Part shown: positions 1 to 8,133 of the stretch, piece after piece
How positions within the stretch are numbered: position 1 is the first letter of the stretch
How the letters are laid out: each line of letters opens with the position of its first letter
Assembly (NCBI RefSeq): GCF_014200395.1
Contig: NZ_JACHBS010000001.1
Location: 1,116,001 to 1,180,000 of the forward strand
DNA: 64,000 bases
Direction of reading: 5' to 3'
From: Microcella frigidaquae
GTDB lineage: Bacteria > Actinomycetota > Actinomycetes > Actinomycetales > Microbacteriaceae
The notes under the pieces: model-generated
Told to the model about the DNA's origin: nothing
The model's input: only the letters and a program-made list of their open reading frames with translations
Databases searched by the model: none
Program-made: the position numbers and the translations under genes

Positions 1-27
1 CGAGATGGCCATCAGCTTGTTCTTCAT
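1..27 (-). CDS. N-terminus of a gene running off the window, probably a secreted substrate-binding protein
   Basis: Only nine codons are present, reading MKNKLMAIS on the minus strand. They are preceded by a strong Shine-Dalgarno sequence (AAGGAGAAACC before ATG) and sit about 60 bp downstream of the stop of the ABC ATPase gene. A Lys/Asn-rich start followed by hydrophobic residues fits the beginning of a signal peptide. Polyamine-type ABC operons usually carry a periplasmic or lipoprotein binding protein next to the ATPase, so that role is inferred. Almost nothing can be proven from this fragment. Confidence 0.45.
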
Positions 28-90
28 GGTTTCTCCTTGGTGTCGGGGTGTTGCAGGGTGGTGCGGGGGAATGGGCTGTTCTGCCCGGGC

Positions 91-1233
91 TCAGGGGACG
101 ACGGCGGCGTGCTCGGTCACCCAGACCGCGCGCACGGCGTCGCCGCGGTGGTAGGGGGCCGTGTCGCTCGGCGCGTGGTCGTTGTGGCGCTCGGCGATGA
201 CGCGCAGGCCGTCGACGGTGTCGACGATGTAGCGCGTGGTCGGGCCGGTGTAGACGGTCTCGACGATCGTGCCGTCGACGCAGGTCTCGTGGGCGGCCGG
301 CTCGGTGCGGGCATCCATGAGGCGCACCCGCTCGGGGCGCACGCTGATGGCCTTCGCAACCCCGGTGAGGCGCTCGGCGTGGCCGGCGTCGATGAGGTTC
401 GAGATGCCGAGGAACCCGGCGACGAACGCCGTCTGCGGGTACTCGTAGACCTCGCGCGGGGTGCCGACCTGCTCGACCTTGCCGTTGTTGAAGACGGCGA
501 TGCGGTCGCTGAGCGTCAGAGCCTCCTCCTGGTCGTGGGTGACGAAGATGAAGGTGATGCCGACCTCGCGCTGGATCTGCTTGAGCTCGATCTGCATCTG
601 CTCGCGCAGCTGCTTGTCGAGGGCACCGAGGGGCTCGTCGAGCAGCAGGACGCGCGGCTGCAGAATCAGCGCGCGAGCGAGGGCGATGCGCTGCCGCTGC
701 CCGCCCGAGAGCTGGTGCGGCAGACGATCGGCGACGAGGCTGAGGCGCACCTGCTCGAGAGCGGCGGTGACGCGCTCCTTCTGCTCGGCCTTGCTGACTT
801 TGCGCACGCGGAGGCCGTAGGCCACGTTGTCGGCGATGGTCATGTGCGGGAACAGCGCATAGTCCTGGAACACCGTGTTGACGGTGCGGTCGAACGGCGC
901 GGCACGGGTGACGTCGGTGCCGGCGATCTCGATGGTGCCGCTCGTGACCTCCTCGAAGCCGGCGATGAGGCGCAGCACGGTGGTCTTGCCCGAGCCCGAG
1001 GGGCCGAGCATGGAGAAGAACTCGCCCGACTCGACGGCGAGCGTCAGGTCGTCGACGGCGACGGTGTCGCCGAACCGCTTGGTGACGGCGTTCAGCTCGA
1101 CACCGCCCTGGCCGCGCGCGGGCGCGTCGGTCGCGGAGGAAGCCGGTGCAGGAGCGGTCGGCGCGGATTCGGTCGGCGCGGATTCGGTCGGCGCGGCGGG
1201 GGCGGACATGGCGGCGGGGTTCCTCCGAGACAT
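91..1233 (-). CDS. ABC transporter ATP-binding protein, spermidine/putrescine (PotA/FbpC) type
   Basis: This is the nucleotide-binding subunit of an importer in the polyamine/iron(III)/2-aminoethylphosphonate class. A low-complexity Ala/Pro/Thr-rich N-terminus of about 40 residues precedes the domain. Then come Walker A (GPSGSGKTT), a Q-loop (VFQDYALFPH), the signature LSGGQRQR, Walker B (VLLLDEPLGALD) and a switch His (FVTHDQEEAL). The last ~90 residues match a TOBE-like substrate regulatory domain (ISVRPERVRL). The second Met (codon 9) could be the real start. It is divergent from the GntR gene and probably co-transcribed with the next minus-strand gene at the window edge. Substrate cannot be fixed from sequence; polyamine-like is the family default. 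Confidence 0.9.
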   Translation of the reverse strand: MSRRNPAAMSAPAAPTESAPTESAPTAPAPASSATDAPARGQGGVELNAVTKRFGDTVAVDDLTLAVESGEFFSMLGPSGSGKTTVLRLIAGFEEVTSGTIEIAGTDVTRAAPFDRTVNTVFQDYALFPHMTIADNVAYGLRVRKVSKAEQKERVTAALEQVRLSLVADRLPHQLSGGQRQRIALARALILQPRVLLLDEPLGALDKQLREQMQIELKQIQREVGITFIFVTHDQEEALTLSDRIAVFNNGKVEQVGTPREVYEYPQTAFVAGFLGISNLIDAGHAERLTGVAKAISVRPERVRLMDARTEPAAHETCVDGTIVETVYTGPTTRYIVDTVDGLRVIAERHNDHAPSDTAPYHRGDAVRAVWVTEHAAVVP

Positions 1234-1257
1234 CGTTGTGGTCGGTGCGATAACTCT

Positions 1258-1270
1258 AAACGTATAGTTT
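1258..1270. promoter_or_regulatory. Candidate GntR operator in the divergent intergenic region
   Basis: An AT-rich patch in an otherwise GC-rich region contains the imperfect dyad AAACGTATAGTTT between the divergent ABC and GntR genes. Regulators of this family usually bind short dyads in their own divergent promoter. The arms are only four bases, so this is a suggestion. Confidence 0.3.
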
Positions 1271-1337
1271 CATAGCTTTTATTTCGATCCGGTAACGCTG
1301 ACGTAACGTTCCGAGACTCTGGCATCACAATGGGCGC

Positions 1338-2135
1338 ATGAGCTTGCGCAGTCCGGCCCCCCGATCGGGAAAGCCGACGCGCCTGCACAGCGCCGTCTTC
1401 CAGCCGATCGGCGACGAAGGGCGCGCCGCACTCGTCGAGCGCCGCATCGCCGAGGCGATCATGGGCGGCGTGCTCGCCGCCGGAGAACGGCTGCCGGCCG
1501 AGACCGAGCTCGCCGCCGCGTTCGGGGTCGCCCCCGCGACCGCCCGCGAAGCCCTGCTGGCTCTGCGCGAGCGCGGGCTCATCGTCACCCGCCGTGGCCG
1601 CAACGGCGGCAGCTTCATCGCCGACAGCGCCGACCCGGTGCGGTTCGCCACCCGCGCTCTCGTCGACAGCTCGCGCGTCACCCTGCGCGACGCCGCTCAG
1701 CACTACCAGGCGATCACCGCCGCCTGCGTCGAGCTCGCCGCCCGCCGCGCCGACCCGGGCGAGATCGAGATGATCATCGCCCGCCTCGATCGGGTCGACG
1801 ACCACGATCTCGCCCACTGGCGCCGCGCCTCCGACGACGCCGTCATCGAGCTCGCCGCGCTCAGCCAGTCGGCGCGGCTCACCCGCGAGCAGATGCGCCT
1901 GCAAGGCGAGTTCTCACCGCTGCTCGCGCTCATCGACACCGACCCGACGGCCCGCGCCGACGCGCGTGCGCACCTGCGCGCGGTGCTCGCCGCCGTGGCC
2001 GACGGCGACCCCACCGCCTCGGTGCAGGCGCTGCGTGCCAGCATGCGCTTCACCGTCGACTGGCTGATCGCCTACCGTGAGCAGCACGCGGCGCTTCCCG
2101 CGCTCGCGCCCGTCGGGCCGGCCACCGGGCCCTGA
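1338..2135 (+). CDS. GntR-family transcriptional regulator, FadR/FCD subfamily
   Basis: The 265-residue product has an N-terminal winged helix (about residues 25-95, including LPAETELAAAFGVAPATAREAL and the wing VTRRGRNGGSF) and an all-helical C-terminal FCD-type ligand domain. Such regulators bind small carboxylates or amino-acid-like ligands. It is divergent from the ABC ATPase and followed after 59 bp by a cache-domain gene, so it probably controls the transporter and the cache protein together. The two predicted helix pairs of the FCD domain contain His residues that could bind a metal, but the exact triad was not verified. Confidence 0.88.
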   Translation: MSLRSPAPRSGKPTRLHSAVFQPIGDEGRAALVERRIAEAIMGGVLAAGERLPAETELAAAFGVAPATAREALLALRERGLIVTRRGRNGGSFIADSADPVRFATRALVDSSRVTLRDAAQHYQAITAACVELAARRADPGEIEMIIARLDRVDDHDLAHWRRASDDAVIELAALSQSARLTREQMRLQGEFSPLLALIDTDPTARADARAHLRAVLAAVADGDPTASVQALRASMRFTVDWLIAYREQHAALPALAPVGPATGP

Positions 2136-2194
2136 CCACGGCCGCGACAGCGACCGGCCCCACCCCGCATCACCCGTTCAGAGAGGAGCCGCAC

Positions 2195-2914
2195 GTGAGC
2201 ATCCACCCCGCCCCGCCCGCGTCGCGCACCGCCGCCGACCACCCCGTCGAGCTCGTCACCGAGTACTTCGGCCGCGCTCTCGACGCCCTCGACGACTGGC
2301 GCGGACGGCTCGCGGTCGAGATCGCGACCGCCCGAGCGGATGCCCCGCTCACGACCGACCGCCTCGACGCGCTCGTCGAACCCTCGGCGCTGGCGCTCTT
2401 CGACCAGCTCGACCTGCCCGTCTACGGTTCGGGGTTCATCGCGGCCCTCGACTCGCTCGCCGACGCCAACAGCCATCTCGCCTGGTGGCAGGGGCCCGAG
2501 CGCGCACAGCTCGTGCTGGCCGCCCAGTCGGTCAACAAGGAGCACATCGACTACAGCGAGCTCGAGTGGTATCGCGTGCCGTTCCAGACCGGCAGGCCGC
2601 ACGTCGCCGGCCCCTACGTCGACTACCTGTGCAGCGACGAGTACACCATCACCGTGGCCGCCCCCGTGCACGTCGACGACGAGTTCGTGGGCGCCGTCGC
2701 CCTCGACCTGCTCATCGATCAGGTCGAGCGGCACCTCACGCCGCAGCTCGCCGCCTTCGGCGACGACATCTCGATCGTCAACGGTGTGGGTCGCGTGCTG
2801 CTGTCGACGAGCCCCACGCGCGAGACGGGCGACACGATCCGCGGCGACGACCTCGTCGGCTTCGAGCGCCGCCCGTGCCCGGGCATGGCGCTCGACGTGC
2901 TCATCGCGCGCTGA
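2195..2914 (+). CDS. Cache-domain ligand-sensing protein, cytoplasmic form
   Basis: The 239-residue protein has no signal peptide or membrane segment. Residues about 90-205 look like a PAS-like cache/PDC fold: a WY motif (SELEWYRVP), a GPYVDY segment and a strand pair ending in VAAPVHVDDEFVGAVALDL, which is the typical cache core. It has a GAGAGG-type Shine-Dalgarno and follows the GntR gene. Stand-alone cache proteins paired with GntR regulators are common in actinobacteria and probably sense the transported substrate. No enzymatic motif is present. Confidence 0.72.
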   Translation: MSIHPAPPASRTAADHPVELVTEYFGRALDALDDWRGRLAVEIATARADAPLTTDRLDALVEPSALALFDQLDLPVYGSGFIAALDSLADANSHLAWWQGPERAQLVLAAQSVNKEHIDYSELEWYRVPFQTGRPHVAGPYVDYLCSDEYTITVAAPVHVDDEFVGAVALDLLIDQVERHLTPQLAAFGDDISIVNGVGRVLLSTSPTRETGDTIRGDDLVGFERRPCPGMALDVLIAR

Positions 2915-2971
2915 GGGCCCGCGCCGATCGGGGCGCAGAAATCGTCGCGCACCTGCCGGACATGGTGCAGT

Positions 2972-3547
2972 GTGAGAGCCGTGATCGATGCCGAGCGCGA
3001 GCTGCGGCTGCGCACGCTCGCCGACCGGGTCGTCGAGCCCGTGCGCCGCTACCTCGCGCGCCGCTGCGACGCGGCGACGGCCGACGAAGTGCTGGGTGAC
3101 GTGCTGGTCGTCTGCTGGCGGCGGCTCGACGAGGTGCCGAGCGAGCCGGCCGAGAGCATCCCGTGGGCGATCGGCGTGGCGCGCAATCTGCTCGCGAACG
3201 CCGAGCGGGCGCAGCGGCGCCGCGATCGGTTGACGGCGAAGGTCATCGCTCTCGATCCGCCGCCGCTCGCGGTTCTCGATGCGGGCGACGGCGAGCCGAC
3301 CGATGACGCGATCGCGGTGCGGGATGCCCTCACCCGGTTGCGCCGCGACGACGCCGAGCTGCTGCGCCTGTGGGCGTGGGACGAGCTCGAGAGCCCGCAG
3401 CTGGCGACGGTGCTCGGCATCAGCGCGAATGCCGCGGCGATCCGCCTGCACCGGGCGAAGAAGCGCCTCGCCGACGAGCTGCGGAAATCGGCCGGGCCTG
3501 CCGGACATGTCTGCAGTGAGGAAGGGAGCACCGATGCACGACGATGA
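2972..3547 (+). CDS. ECF-type RNA polymerase sigma-70 factor
   Basis: The 191-residue protein has region 2 near the N-terminus (YLARRCDAATADEVLGDVLVVCW, of which the helix-forming part covers residues 24-46) and region 4 at about residues 105-165 (LRRDDAELLRLWAWDEL, then an HTH containing ATVLGISANAAAIRLHRAKKRL). It begins with GTG; a second GTG nine bases downstream is possible. Its 3' end overlaps the next gene by 14 bp, implying translational coupling to a membrane partner that may act as its anti-sigma factor. The region 3 linker is short, as in ECF factors. Confidence 0.88.
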   Translation: MRAVIDAERELRLRTLADRVVEPVRRYLARRCDAATADEVLGDVLVVCWRRLDEVPSEPAESIPWAIGVARNLLANAERAQRRRDRLTAKVIALDPPPLAVLDAGDGEPTDDAIAVRDALTRLRRDDAELLRLWAWDELESPQLATVLGISANAAAIRLHRAKKRLADELRKSAGPAGHVCSEEGSTDARR

Positions 3548-4148
3548 CCGCCGGCTGCGCGAGCGGCTGCGCGGCGCCGACCCGGCGCGCGACCTCGCTC
3601 CCCTCCCGCCGATGTGGCTCGACCACAGGATGGAGCAGATCATGTCCGACACCCCGTCGACCCCGACCCGCGAGACCGAGGCGCCGACCACGACGCCCAG
3701 CACCGTGCGTCGACCCTGGATCGCGATCGCTGTCGCCGCCGCGGGTGTCGCGGCCGCCGCGGCGATCGCCGTGCCGCTCGTGCTCGGCGGCAGCCCGACC
3801 GTCGAGCCGCTGGCCCTGCCCGAGGGCGGTGGACTCGCGAGCGGCAGCTGCCTGCCCGTCACCGCCGAGGCGCTGCTCGAGCAGGAGCAGGCCTTCGCCG
3901 CCCGCGTCATCACCGTCGAGGGCGAGACGGTCACCCTCGAGGTGACCGAGCGCTTCGCCGGCGAGGTCGCCGACCGCGTCACCGTGCCGCAGGTGGATGA
4001 GCTGACGAGCGACTTCTCGCTGCAGCCCTTCGCCGTGGGCGACGAGTACCTCGTCGTCGCGGGCGACGGCGAGGTGCGCGGATGCGGGCTCAGCGGCCCG
4101 GACTCCCCCGAGCTGCGCGCCCTCTACGCCGAGGCGTTCGGCGGCTGA
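3534..4148 (+). CDS. Membrane-anchored protein coupled to the ECF sigma factor
   Basis: ATG start with an AAGGGAG Shine-Dalgarno inside the end of the sigma gene. The product is 204 residues: a charged cytoplasmic N-terminus (about 60 residues with DDDRRLRERL), one membrane helix at about 63-86 (IAIAVAAAGVAAAAAIAVPL), and an extracytoplasmic part of about 115 residues that includes two Cys. The layout is that of an anti-sigma or sigma-associated protein, but no zinc-binding HxxxCxxC motif is present. The external part reads like a small beta domain, so a secreted-domain effector is also possible. Confidence 0.7.
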   Translation: MHDDDRRLRERLRGADPARDLAPLPPMWLDHRMEQIMSDTPSTPTRETEAPTTTPSTVRRPWIAIAVAAAGVAAAAAIAVPLVLGGSPTVEPLALPEGGGLASGSCLPVTAEALLEQEQAFAARVITVEGETVTLEVTERFAGEVADRVTVPQVDELTSDFSLQPFAVGDEYLVVAGDGEVRGCGLSGPDSPELRALYAEAFGG

Positions 4149-4209
4149 CGCCCGCGCGGCCCGACACGGCGCTTCCGCCCCTGTCGGGCCGCGCACGGCG
4201 GCGATCGGC

Positions 4210-4479
4210 GTGTTCGCGCTCGCGCAGAGCATCCTGACCCCGTTCATCGTGAACATGGCGCGCAAGTACGCGCCCGCGGTGCTCGGCGGCATCGGCCTGG
4301 TCTCGACGTTCGTGGCGCTGCTCATCGCGAGCTTCTTCCCGGGCGGCATCACGATCACCGGTATCGACACATGGGTGCTCGCGAGCCTCATCGTCTGGCT
4401 CATCACCGCGCTCGGCGGATGGCTGCTGCCGCTGCTGCTCCTGCGCGGAAAGCTCGCCGAACCGGCGCCCAAGAAGTAG
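4210..4479 (+). CDS. Small two-helix membrane protein
   Basis: The 89-residue product starts at GTG with no convincing Shine-Dalgarno. It has an amphipathic N-terminal helix, then two hydrophobic spans (about residues 24-45 and 53-78) and a short basic tail ending in PAPKK. No family is recognised. The composition and reading frame look coding. It follows the sigma/partner pair by 61 bp and is followed by a GC-rich palindrome. Confidence 0.6.
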   Translation: MFALAQSILTPFIVNMARKYAPAVLGGIGLVSTFVALLIASFFPGGITITGIDTWVLASLIVWLITALGGWLLPLLLLRGKLAEPAPKK

Positions 4480-4537
4480 GCAAGCGTTCGCGCCGACCCT
4501 GCGCCGCCGATCAGCCCGCATCCCTCGAACCGGCCCG

Positions 4538-4578
4538 GCCCGGGTTCTGCCCGGGCCGGGCCCGGGCAGAACCCGGGC
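4538..4578. repeat. Perfect GC-rich inverted repeat, 20-bp arms
   Basis: The arms at 4538-4557 and 4559-4578 are perfectly complementary with one central base. Each contains the unit CCCGGGTTCTGCCCGGG. As RNA it would form a very stable hairpin 58 bp after the small membrane gene, so it may act as a terminator, though there is no U-tract. The 4480-4860 stretch has no gene that I can support. Confidence 0.75.
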
Positions 4579-4610
4579 GTCGCCTCCTCCGACCGGACGG
4601 GTCGTCCACC

Positions 4611-4669
4611 CCTTCCAGAACTGCGGACGCAACCGAGTCTCCTTCACTCCGATCCGCAGATCTGGAAGG
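4611..4669. repeat. Imperfect 17-bp inverted repeat with 25-bp loop
   Basis: The left arm CCTTCCAGAACTGCGGA (4611-4627) and right arm TCCGCAGATCTGGAAGG (4653-4669) pair at 16 of 17 positions. It lies 190 bp upstream of the PadR gene. It could be the leftover end pair of a small mobile element, or a regulatory hairpin. Nothing links it to a known family. Confidence 0.6.
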
Positions 4670-4860
4670 CGGTCACCTCGGTGCCCCGGTGAGTGGCGCG
4701 GGGACGCCCGGGAGAGCGGCACGCGAAGAGCCCGTGCGCGGAACACGCGCACCCAGGCGGCACCGGGGCTGCCGTCGGCGGGCATCCAGGTCACGCTCGT
4801 AGTGTCATCAGCGAGCGGTGCGGGCGAACGCGCCCCCGCGATCGGCCGGAAGGACCCGTC

Positions 4861-5553
4861 ATGCGCAGCACTCCCCCGAACTCGTCCGACATCCGCGAGG
4901 CTCTCGAGAACCTCCGCGACGCCGTCATGGCGCGCGCCGGCGGCGGTCAGGGCGGCGCGCGCCAGCACGGTGACCTGCGCACCGCGATCCTGTCGGCGCT
5001 CGGCGGCGAGGAGAAGAACGGGCACCAGGTCATGCAGGCGATCGCCGCGGCGAGCGGCGGCACCTGGATGCCCTCCGCGGGCCAGGTCTACCCGATGCTG
5101 CAGCAGCTCACCGATGAGGGGCTGCTCACCGCCCGGGCCGACGGCGAGCGCACGGTCTACACCCTGACCGAGGCGGGCCGCGAGGCCGCGGCTTCCGCAC
5201 ACGAGGCGGCGAGCGGCGCGGGCGGCGAGGGTCGTGACAGCAGCGGCCGCGCGGGCTGGAAGCGCCCCGACTGGGACATGAGCGAGTTCGTCGACCGCAT
5301 GAGCGGCCGCTGGAACGACCACCGTGCCGAGCACACCACGGCCGTGCCGCGCGCCGGCGCGAAGCTCGCGCAGGCGGCCGCGCAGGTCGCGAGCACCGGC
5401 ACGAAAGAGCAGCAGCAGCGCGCCGCCGCCCTGCTCGACGAGACGCGCCGCAAGCTCTACGCGATCCTCGCCGAAGAGACGGTTCACACCGCGCCGAGCG
5501 AGCACGTCGATCACGCGGAGCACGCCGAGCACGCCGCTCACACCGAGGACTAG
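4861..5553 (+). CDS. PadR-family transcriptional regulator
   Basis: The 230-residue protein begins with ATG after GGAAGGACCCGTC. The winged helix spans about residues 35-105 (LRTAILSALGGEEKNGHQVM, then SAGQVYPMLQQLTDEGLL and a wing with RTVYTLTEAG), the PadR signature. The C-terminal half is a long Ala-rich helical region likely used for dimerisation, and it ends in a His/Glu-rich tail (HVDHAEHAEHAAH) that could bind metal. It ends 4 bp before the next gene and is probably co-transcribed with the ABC1 kinase. Confidence 0.88.
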   Translation: MRSTPPNSSDIREALENLRDAVMARAGGGQGGARQHGDLRTAILSALGGEEKNGHQVMQAIAAASGGTWMPSAGQVYPMLQQLTDEGLLTARADGERTVYTLTEAGREAAASAHEAASGAGGEGRDSSGRAGWKRPDWDMSEFVDRMSGRWNDHRAEHTTAVPRAGAKLAQAAAQVASTGTKEQQQRAAALLDETRRKLYAILAEETVHTAPSEHVDHAEHAEHAAHTED

Positions 5554-5557
5554 ACCG

Positions 5558-7273
5558 GTGCCCTCCGGCGCCGATCCCGCCGCAGCGAGACCGACCACCA
5601 ACCCCGGCCGCGACCGGGCCCTCCGTGCGCGCTACCGCCGCATCATGCGCTTCGCGGCGCGAGCCCTCGCGCAGGCGTGGTGGTTCGAGCTCGTGCTGCC
5701 GCGGTTCGGGCTCGCGCGCCTCGCGGCGCGGGGGCGCATCCGTCGCCTGCGGGGGCTGTCGCGCCGGTTCCACGACCTCGCCGCCGACCTCGGCGGGCTC
5801 ATGATCAAGGTCGGGCAGTTCCTCTCGTCGCGACTCGACATCCTGCCGCCCGAGATCACGCGCGAGCTCGAGGGGCTGCAGGACGAGGTGGCGCCCGAGC
5901 CGCTGGAGGCGATCGTGGCGCAGGTCGAGCGCGAGCTGGGCATCCCGCTCGAACGGGCGTTCGCGTCGTTCGAGACCGCGCCGATCGCGGCCGCCTCGCT
6001 CGGCCAGGCGCACCGCGCGCGGCTGTCGGCGGGCATCGCCGCCGACCTCGGGTTCGAGCACGTCGTGGTGAAGGTGCTGCGCCCGGGCATCGAGCAGATT
6101 GTCGAGGTCGACCTCGCGGCGCTGCGCCGCGTGGGGCGCTGGCTATCGCGCGTGCGGCTGGTCAACAGGCGGGCGGATGCTCCCGCCCTCGTCGAGGAGT
6201 TCGCCACCACGAGCCTCGCCGAGATCGACTACCGCACCGAGGCCGGCAACGTCGAGCGCTTCGCGGGCGACTTCGCGGCCGACCCGCGCGTCGGCACGCC
6301 GACCGTGGTGTGGGAGCGCAGCGCGCGGCGCGTGCTGACCCTCAGCGATGTGACCGCGATCAAGATCACCGACGTCGAGGCGCTGCTGGCCGCCGGCATC
6401 GACCCGAACGCGGTGGCCGCCGAGCTGGCCCGCGCGACGTTCGAGCAGATCTTCGTCACCGGGTTCTTCCACGCCGACCCGCACCCCGGCAACATCTTCG
6501 TGACGCCCGCGCCGCAGGTGCCGGGCGGCTTCACGTTGACGTTCATCGACTTCGGAATGATGGGCGAGATTCCCGACGACCTGCGGCAGGGCCTGCAGCA
6601 GTTCATCTTCGCCGTCGCCGCGCGCGACGCCCGCGGCTGGGTCGTCGCCACGCAGCGCCTCGGCGTGCTGCTGCCGAGCGCCGACACCGTCGAGCTGGAG
6701 CGCGCCATCACGGCCCTCTTCGACCGCTTCGGCGGCATGGGCGTCGCCGAGCTGACCCGCATCGACCCCCGCGAGCTCGAGCAGTTCGCCCTGCAGTTCA
6801 GCGAGCTCGTCCGCACCCTGCCCTTCCAGCTGCCCGAGAACTACCTGCTGCTGGTGCGCACGATCTCGCTCATCTCGGGCGTCACGAGCGCCCTCAACCG
6901 CGACTTCAACATGTGGGACGCGGTCGACCCCTTCGCCCGCACCCTGCTCAACGGCGGCGGCGCCTCGACCCTGGGCTCGGTCGGCCGGGAGGGCATCGCG
7001 ATTCTCTCGGCACTCGCGCGGCTGCCCCAACGACTGGATGCTCTCGCCACGCGCCTCGACCGCGGCGAGCTCGCCGTGCGCAGCCCCGAGGTCGAGCAGC
7101 GCTTGCGCGTGCTCGACGGCAGCGTGCGCCGCGCGACCTCGGCGGTGCTCTTCGCCGGGCTGCTCATCGGCGGCGTGCTGCTGCGCCCGAGTGACGAAGT
7201 GCTCAGCTGGGTGCTGCTCGGGGCGTCGGTGTTGCCGCTGCTGCACGCCGTGCTGCCCTGGCGGCTGCGCTAG
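5558..7273 (+). CDS. ABC1/UbiB (AarF) family protein kinase-like membrane protein
   Basis: The GTG start gives 571 residues; an ATG at 5645 would give 542. The ABC1 signature is clear: the KxGQ motif (GGLMIKVGQFLSSR), the Ala-rich loop (AAASLGQAHRA), the ATP Lys (VVVKVLRPG), the catalytic segment (FFHADPHPGNIF) and the DFG-like IDFGMMG. Two membrane helices close the C-terminus (AVLFAGLLIGGVLL and WVLLGASVLPLLHA). UbiB-type proteins support isoprenoid lipid metabolism; since this lineage makes menaquinone, its substrate is unknown. It is probably in an operon with the PadR gene. Confidence 0.9.
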   Translation: MPSGADPAAARPTTNPGRDRALRARYRRIMRFAARALAQAWWFELVLPRFGLARLAARGRIRRLRGLSRRFHDLAADLGGLMIKVGQFLSSRLDILPPEITRELEGLQDEVAPEPLEAIVAQVERELGIPLERAFASFETAPIAAASLGQAHRARLSAGIAADLGFEHVVVKVLRPGIEQIVEVDLAALRRVGRWLSRVRLVNRRADAPALVEEFATTSLAEIDYRTEAGNVERFAGDFAADPRVGTPTVVWERSARRVLTLSDVTAIKITDVEALLAAGIDPNAVAAELARATFEQIFVTGFFHADPHPGNIFVTPAPQVPGGFTLTFIDFGMMGEIPDDLRQGLQQFIFAVAARDARGWVVATQRLGVLLPSADTVELERAITALFDRFGGMGVAELTRIDPRELEQFALQFSELVRTLPFQLPENYLLLVRTISLISGVTSALNRDFNMWDAVDPFARTLLNGGGASTLGSVGREGIAILSALARLPQRLDALATRLDRGELAVRSPEVEQRLRVLDGSVRRATSAVLFAGLLIGGVLLRPSDEVLSWVLLGASVLPLLHAVLPWRLR

Positions 7274-7283
7274 AACCCCAAGG

Positions 7284-7517
7284 TCAGCCCGCGTCGCGCT
7301 CCAGTTCATGCTCGACCGCACGCCGAATCCAACTCGAGACTGATCGATCATCCGCGTCGGCACGGGCTCGAACGCGCTGGAGCAACTCGACCGGAAATCG
7401 CACCGGTACCGGCTCACTCATGCGCGGTCGCCGACGACGGGGTCGACCCTCAGGCACCTGGTTGGCAGGATCGGCGTAGAAAGCGCGCTCCTGCTCCGGG
7501 CTCATCTCGGCGTTCAT
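7284..7517 (-). CDS. Ribbon-helix-helix (CopG/Arc-type) protein, antitoxin-like
   Basis: The start chosen gives 77 residues after GGGAGGATCG-ATG. The RHH fold is at residues about 35-72 (VPVRFPVELLQRVRARAD then VSSWIRRAVEHEL). Such proteins are DNA-binding antitoxins or plasmid-type repressors. The start codon overlaps the stop of a 43-codon upstream ORF (ATGA), so the two form a coupled pair, but that partner does not look like a classical toxin. Confidence 0.78.
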   Translation of the reverse strand: MNAEMSPEQERAFYADPANQVPEGRPRRRRPRMSEPVPVRFPVELLQRVRARADADDRSVSSWIRRAVEHELERDAG

Positions 7518-7645
7518 CGATCCTCCCGATACAGAGCGGCGAGCACCGCGGACGCTTCGTAGCACCCGATCGGTCGGCACATATCGATCTCGAACGGCCA
7601 GTCATCACGGAGCAGATCGAGGTCGAAGCGGTCAGTCGGCGACAT
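7514..7645 (-). CDS. 43-residue protein translationally coupled to the RHH gene
   Basis: A short reading frame, MSPTDRFDLDLLRDDWPFEI at its start, ends in ATGA shared with the RHH start codon. It is acidic and contains two Cys (MCRPIGCYEA). The coupled position and sensible codon use suggest it is translated. No family is recognised. Upstream lies an AT-rich patch (TATGTATTACAC) that could be the promoter. It may be the partner protein of the RHH regulator or just a leader. Confidence 0.5.
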   Translation of the reverse strand: MSPTDRFDLDLLRDDWPFEIDMCRPIGCYEASAVLAALYREDR

Positions 7646-7780
7646 GCAAAGTGTAATACATATGACTACGCATCAGGAGTTGGGAATCGACCGTCGACAT
7701 GGGCGCGCACACTATGGCGACGGCGCCCTTCTCACCCGAATTCCTCACAGCCGTCGATGAGGCTGCGCTACCGTCACCCC

Positions 7781-8122
7781 ATGACGAAGTACCTGATCTC
7801 CTTCTCCAGCGGTGTGATGCAGGTCGCCGACGGCGAGTGGGATCAGGTTGTCGAGGAGTCGCACCAGGTCATCCGCGAGATGAAGTCGGCCGGGGTGTAC
7901 GTGTTCGGCGGCGGCATCAACGAAGAGGTCGCGGCGGCCACGGTCGCTGGCGACGGCACCGTCTCAGGCCCCGCCTACGACGCCTTCGCGCGCCTCGACG
8001 GCGGCCACACCGTCATCGAGGTGCCGACGCGCGCCGAGGCCGTCGAGTGGGCCCGCCGCGTCGCGGTCGCCTGCCGCTGCCCGCAAGAGCTGCGCGAGTT
8101 CATGTTCGACCCCGAGTCGTAG
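7781..8122 (+). CDS. YCII-related domain protein
   Basis: The 113-residue protein begins MTKYLISFSSGVMQV and shows the alpha/beta ferredoxin-like layout of YCII/DGPF proteins: a helix with VIREMKSAGVYVFGGGI, then GPYDAF-like GPAYDAFARLDGG and a late helix with EAVEWARRVA. These are often encoded beside ECF sigma factors or act as dehydrochlorinase-like enzymes; the role here is unknown. It ends 11 bp before the next gene, suggesting an operon. Confidence 0.85.
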   Translation: MTKYLISFSSGVMQVADGEWDQVVEESHQVIREMKSAGVYVFGGGINEEVAAATVAGDGTVSGPAYDAFARLDGGHTVIEVPTRAEAVEWARRVAVACRCPQELREFMFDPES

Positions 8123-8133
8123 GGCGCCGCGGC

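Noticed and set aside
37..1275. Long plus-strand frame over the ABC ATPase gene
   Set aside because: It is the antisense shadow of a clear ATPase with all motifs; its own product is Gly/Arg/Val-rich with no family features.
2077..3099. Arg/Pro-rich frame overlapping the cache and sigma genes
   Set aside because: Composition is typical of an out-of-frame read of high-GC DNA; the cache and sigma frames explain the region.
5558..7273. Calling the ABC1 kinase ubiB
   Set aside because: Actinobacteria of this kind use menaquinone; the ubiquinone role cannot be transferred.
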